Shown in pieces: positions 5,449-6,593 of a stretch of DNA of 6,593 nt. The notes below the pieces were generated by a model, which did not search any database, was not told where the DNA came from, and was given only the letters and a program-made list of their open reading frames with translations. This DNA is from Phycisphaerales bacterium. GTDB lineage: Bacteria > Planctomycetota > Phycisphaerae > Tepidisphaerales > Tepidisphaeraceae. Position 1 is the first letter of the stretch. The number at the start of each line of letters is the position of its first letter. Location of the stretch: assembly GCA_028288775.1 (NCBI GenBank), contig JAQGHP010000463.1, forward strand, positions 1 to 6,593, in the 5' to 3' direction. The translations under genes and the position numbers were made by a program.

Positions 5449-6593
5449 ATGCAAAGCCTGCAAGCATTACCCCCGTCGGTGCAGTCGTACCTCGGCGAAT
5501 TTGTTTCGCGTCGCCGGCGGCTGACGGTCCTCCGCGCGACCGGCCGGGCGCTCGCCGTCTTTATCATCTGGGGATTGCTCGCCTGCGGCGCGGACCGCGT
5601 GCTGCACCTGGCGGGCACCGTGCGAATGGGGCTGCTGTCGGCGGGGACGCTCGTGGCGGCGCTAACGTGGTTGATCTCCCTGCGCCCGCTGCGCCGCCCC
5701 GTCGATTGGGTCGAAACCGCCGGCAGCATCGAGCGGCAAAACCCCCGCTTCGCCCAGCGCCTCGTCACCGTCACCTCCCGCATGCTCGGCTCGCCGGACC
5801 ACCGCGGCTCGGACGAAATCCTCTCCCACCTGCTTCGCGAAGTGGATCTGCAAACGGGCGTGGAGCGCCGCCGCAAACTGCTCTACCTCCGCGGGGCGGC
5901 GGGGCCGTGGGTGATGCTGTTCGCGGCGATATCCGTTGCGATTGCCCTCACGCAGGTTCCGGGATTGGGGATGGCGCAACTGGCGCTCCGCTTCGCCGCT
6001 CCATTCGCGAATTTGCCCCCGGTCACCACCACGCAGCTCCGCATCGCGCCTGGCGACAGCGACATCGTCCAATCCGAACCGCTGCACATCGACGCCCAGG
6101 TAAAGCACCTGGGCGACAGCCCGCTCTGGCTTTTTATCACGGATGACGACGCCCACTGGTCGCGCTACACCATGGACGACGCGGGCGGCGAGAACTTCGG
6201 CTTCACGCTCAACACGGTCGCGCGCGATCTGCACTACTACGTCCAGGGCGGCGACGCCTCGACGCCGCGCTACACCGTTCGCGTGAAGCGCCCGCCCGCG
6301 GTGGCGCAGTTCCGCGTCCGCTACACTTACCCGGCCTACACCGGTCGCCCGCCGCTCTCTGTCACCAACACCGATGGCATGCTCGAAGCGCCCGCCGGCA
6401 CCGAGGCGATGCTCACTGTCGTCGCCACCGAGCCGCTGCAATCGGCGCTGCTCACCGTCGGCGGCGACAAGGTCCTCATGGAGCGGACCGGTCTCGAGAA
6501 CGTCCGCCAGGTGAAGCTGCCCATCCGCAAGGACGCGTCGTACGAACTGGATCTGATCAGCACGCGCGAAGTCCACGGCAGCGGCCCGGCGAA
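5449..6593 (+). CDS. DUF4175-like membrane protein, N-terminal part (continues past window end)
   Basis: The frame is open for 381 codons to the window edge. Hydrophobic helices lie at about 31-48, 58-78 and 152-170. Between the second and third is a cytoplasmic-looking segment (VDWVETAGSIERQNPRFAQRLVT) typical, from memory, of DUF4175-like proteins, and after the third come beta-rich repeats with RYTYPAYTGRPPLS (291-304) and the following G..EAPAGTEAMLTV strand, a signature I associate with the planctomycete members. Homologues are long proteins with a later coiled-coil region, so at least half is missing. ATG 5449 starts 54 bases after the stop of the VWA gene, in the same frame. An in-frame TTG at 5422 would add nine residues and cannot be excluded. 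The weak GGAAGGG is 15 bases from the ATG, and no stronger site is seen. It sits in the same apparent operon and probably works at the membrane with the VWA proteins; no enzymatic function is known to me. Confidence 0.78.
   Translation, partial: MQSLQALPPSVQSYLGEFVSRRRRLTVLRATGRALAVFIIWGLLACGADRVLHLAGTVRMGLLSAGTLVAALTWLISLRPLRRPVDWVETAGSIERQNPRFAQRLVTVTSRMLGSPDHRGSDEILSHLLREVDLQTGVERRRKLLYLRGAAGPWVMLFAAISVAIALTQVPGLGMAQLALRFAAPFANLPPVTTTQLRIAPGDSDIVQSEPLHIDAQVKHLGDSPLWLFITDDDAHWSRYTMDDAGGENFGFTLNTVARDLHYYVQGGDASTPRYTVRVKRPPAVAQFRVRYTYPAYTGRPPLSVTNTDGMLEAPAGTEAMLTVVATEPLQSALLTVGGDKVLMERTGLENVRQVKLPIRKDASYELDLISTREVHGSGPA

Noticed and set aside
5411..5524. 37-codon open frame starting at ATG 5411 with a CKAC motif
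   Set aside because: It overlaps the start of the DUF4175-like gene, has no binding site, and its two cysteines do not make a recognisable motif.
2942..5656. About 14 bases (GGGGACGCTCGTGG) shared by the VWA gene and the DUF4175-like gene
   Set aside because: It is short, read as common codons for Gly/Thr/Leu/Val in both, with no extended similarity; codon bias explains it.
5662..6576. 304-codon minus-strand open frame
   Set aside because: It lies opposite the DUF4175-like gene, whose plus-strand frame has membrane helices and the YPAYTG motif; the minus frame is low-complexity Arg/Ala/Val-rich.

Overview
The window is a high-GC stretch of bacterial chromosome carrying four co-directional (+ strand) protein genes. 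It looks like the middle of the MoxR / DUF58 / BatA-type / VWA gene cluster seen in Planctomycetota and related bacteria. The evidence for that lineage is the protein types and their order: the end of a DUF58 protein, a BatA_N + VWA protein, a second VWA protein with a glutamine-amidotransferase-like core, and a DUF4175-like membrane protein. The lineage is inferred from memory of such clusters, not from a database match. The MoxR AAA+ ATPase normally found with DUF58 would lie upstream, outside the window.

Layout: 1-255 is the C-terminal end of a DUF58 protein. 241-375 is an inverted repeat pair, like a REPIN or MITE, that supplies the DUF58 stop codon and the ribosome binding region of the next gene. 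387-2585 is a 732-residue BatA-like membrane VWA protein. 2532-2677 is a second, unrelated inverted repeat built of AGGAGCC heptads, which supplies the C-terminal tail of the 732-residue protein and most of the following gap. 2701-5394 is an 897-residue VWA / amidotransferase-like membrane protein. 5395-5448 is a short gap with a GC-rich stem-loop. 5449-6593 is the N-terminal part (381 residues) of a DUF4175-like protein that runs off the right edge.

How the genes may work together: MoxR ATPases paired with DUF58 and VWA proteins are generally thought to act as chaperone-like or maturation systems at the envelope. Both full-length proteins here follow the same plan: two N-terminal membrane helices, a VWA domain with a DxSxS MIDAS motif, a beta-sandwich region, an amidotransferase-like fold without evident catalytic residues, and a C-terminal membrane helix. 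They could form a hetero-oligomeric membrane complex with DUF58 and the DUF4175-like protein. The actual substrate is unknown.

The most notable signal is not a new enzyme. It is that every gene junction carries a secondary-structure element. At two of the three junctions this is a dispersed-repeat-like inverted repeat that has become part of the coding end of the upstream gene; at the first it also reaches the translation start region of the downstream gene. No RNA gene, CRISPR array, transposase gene or convincing terminator was seen.
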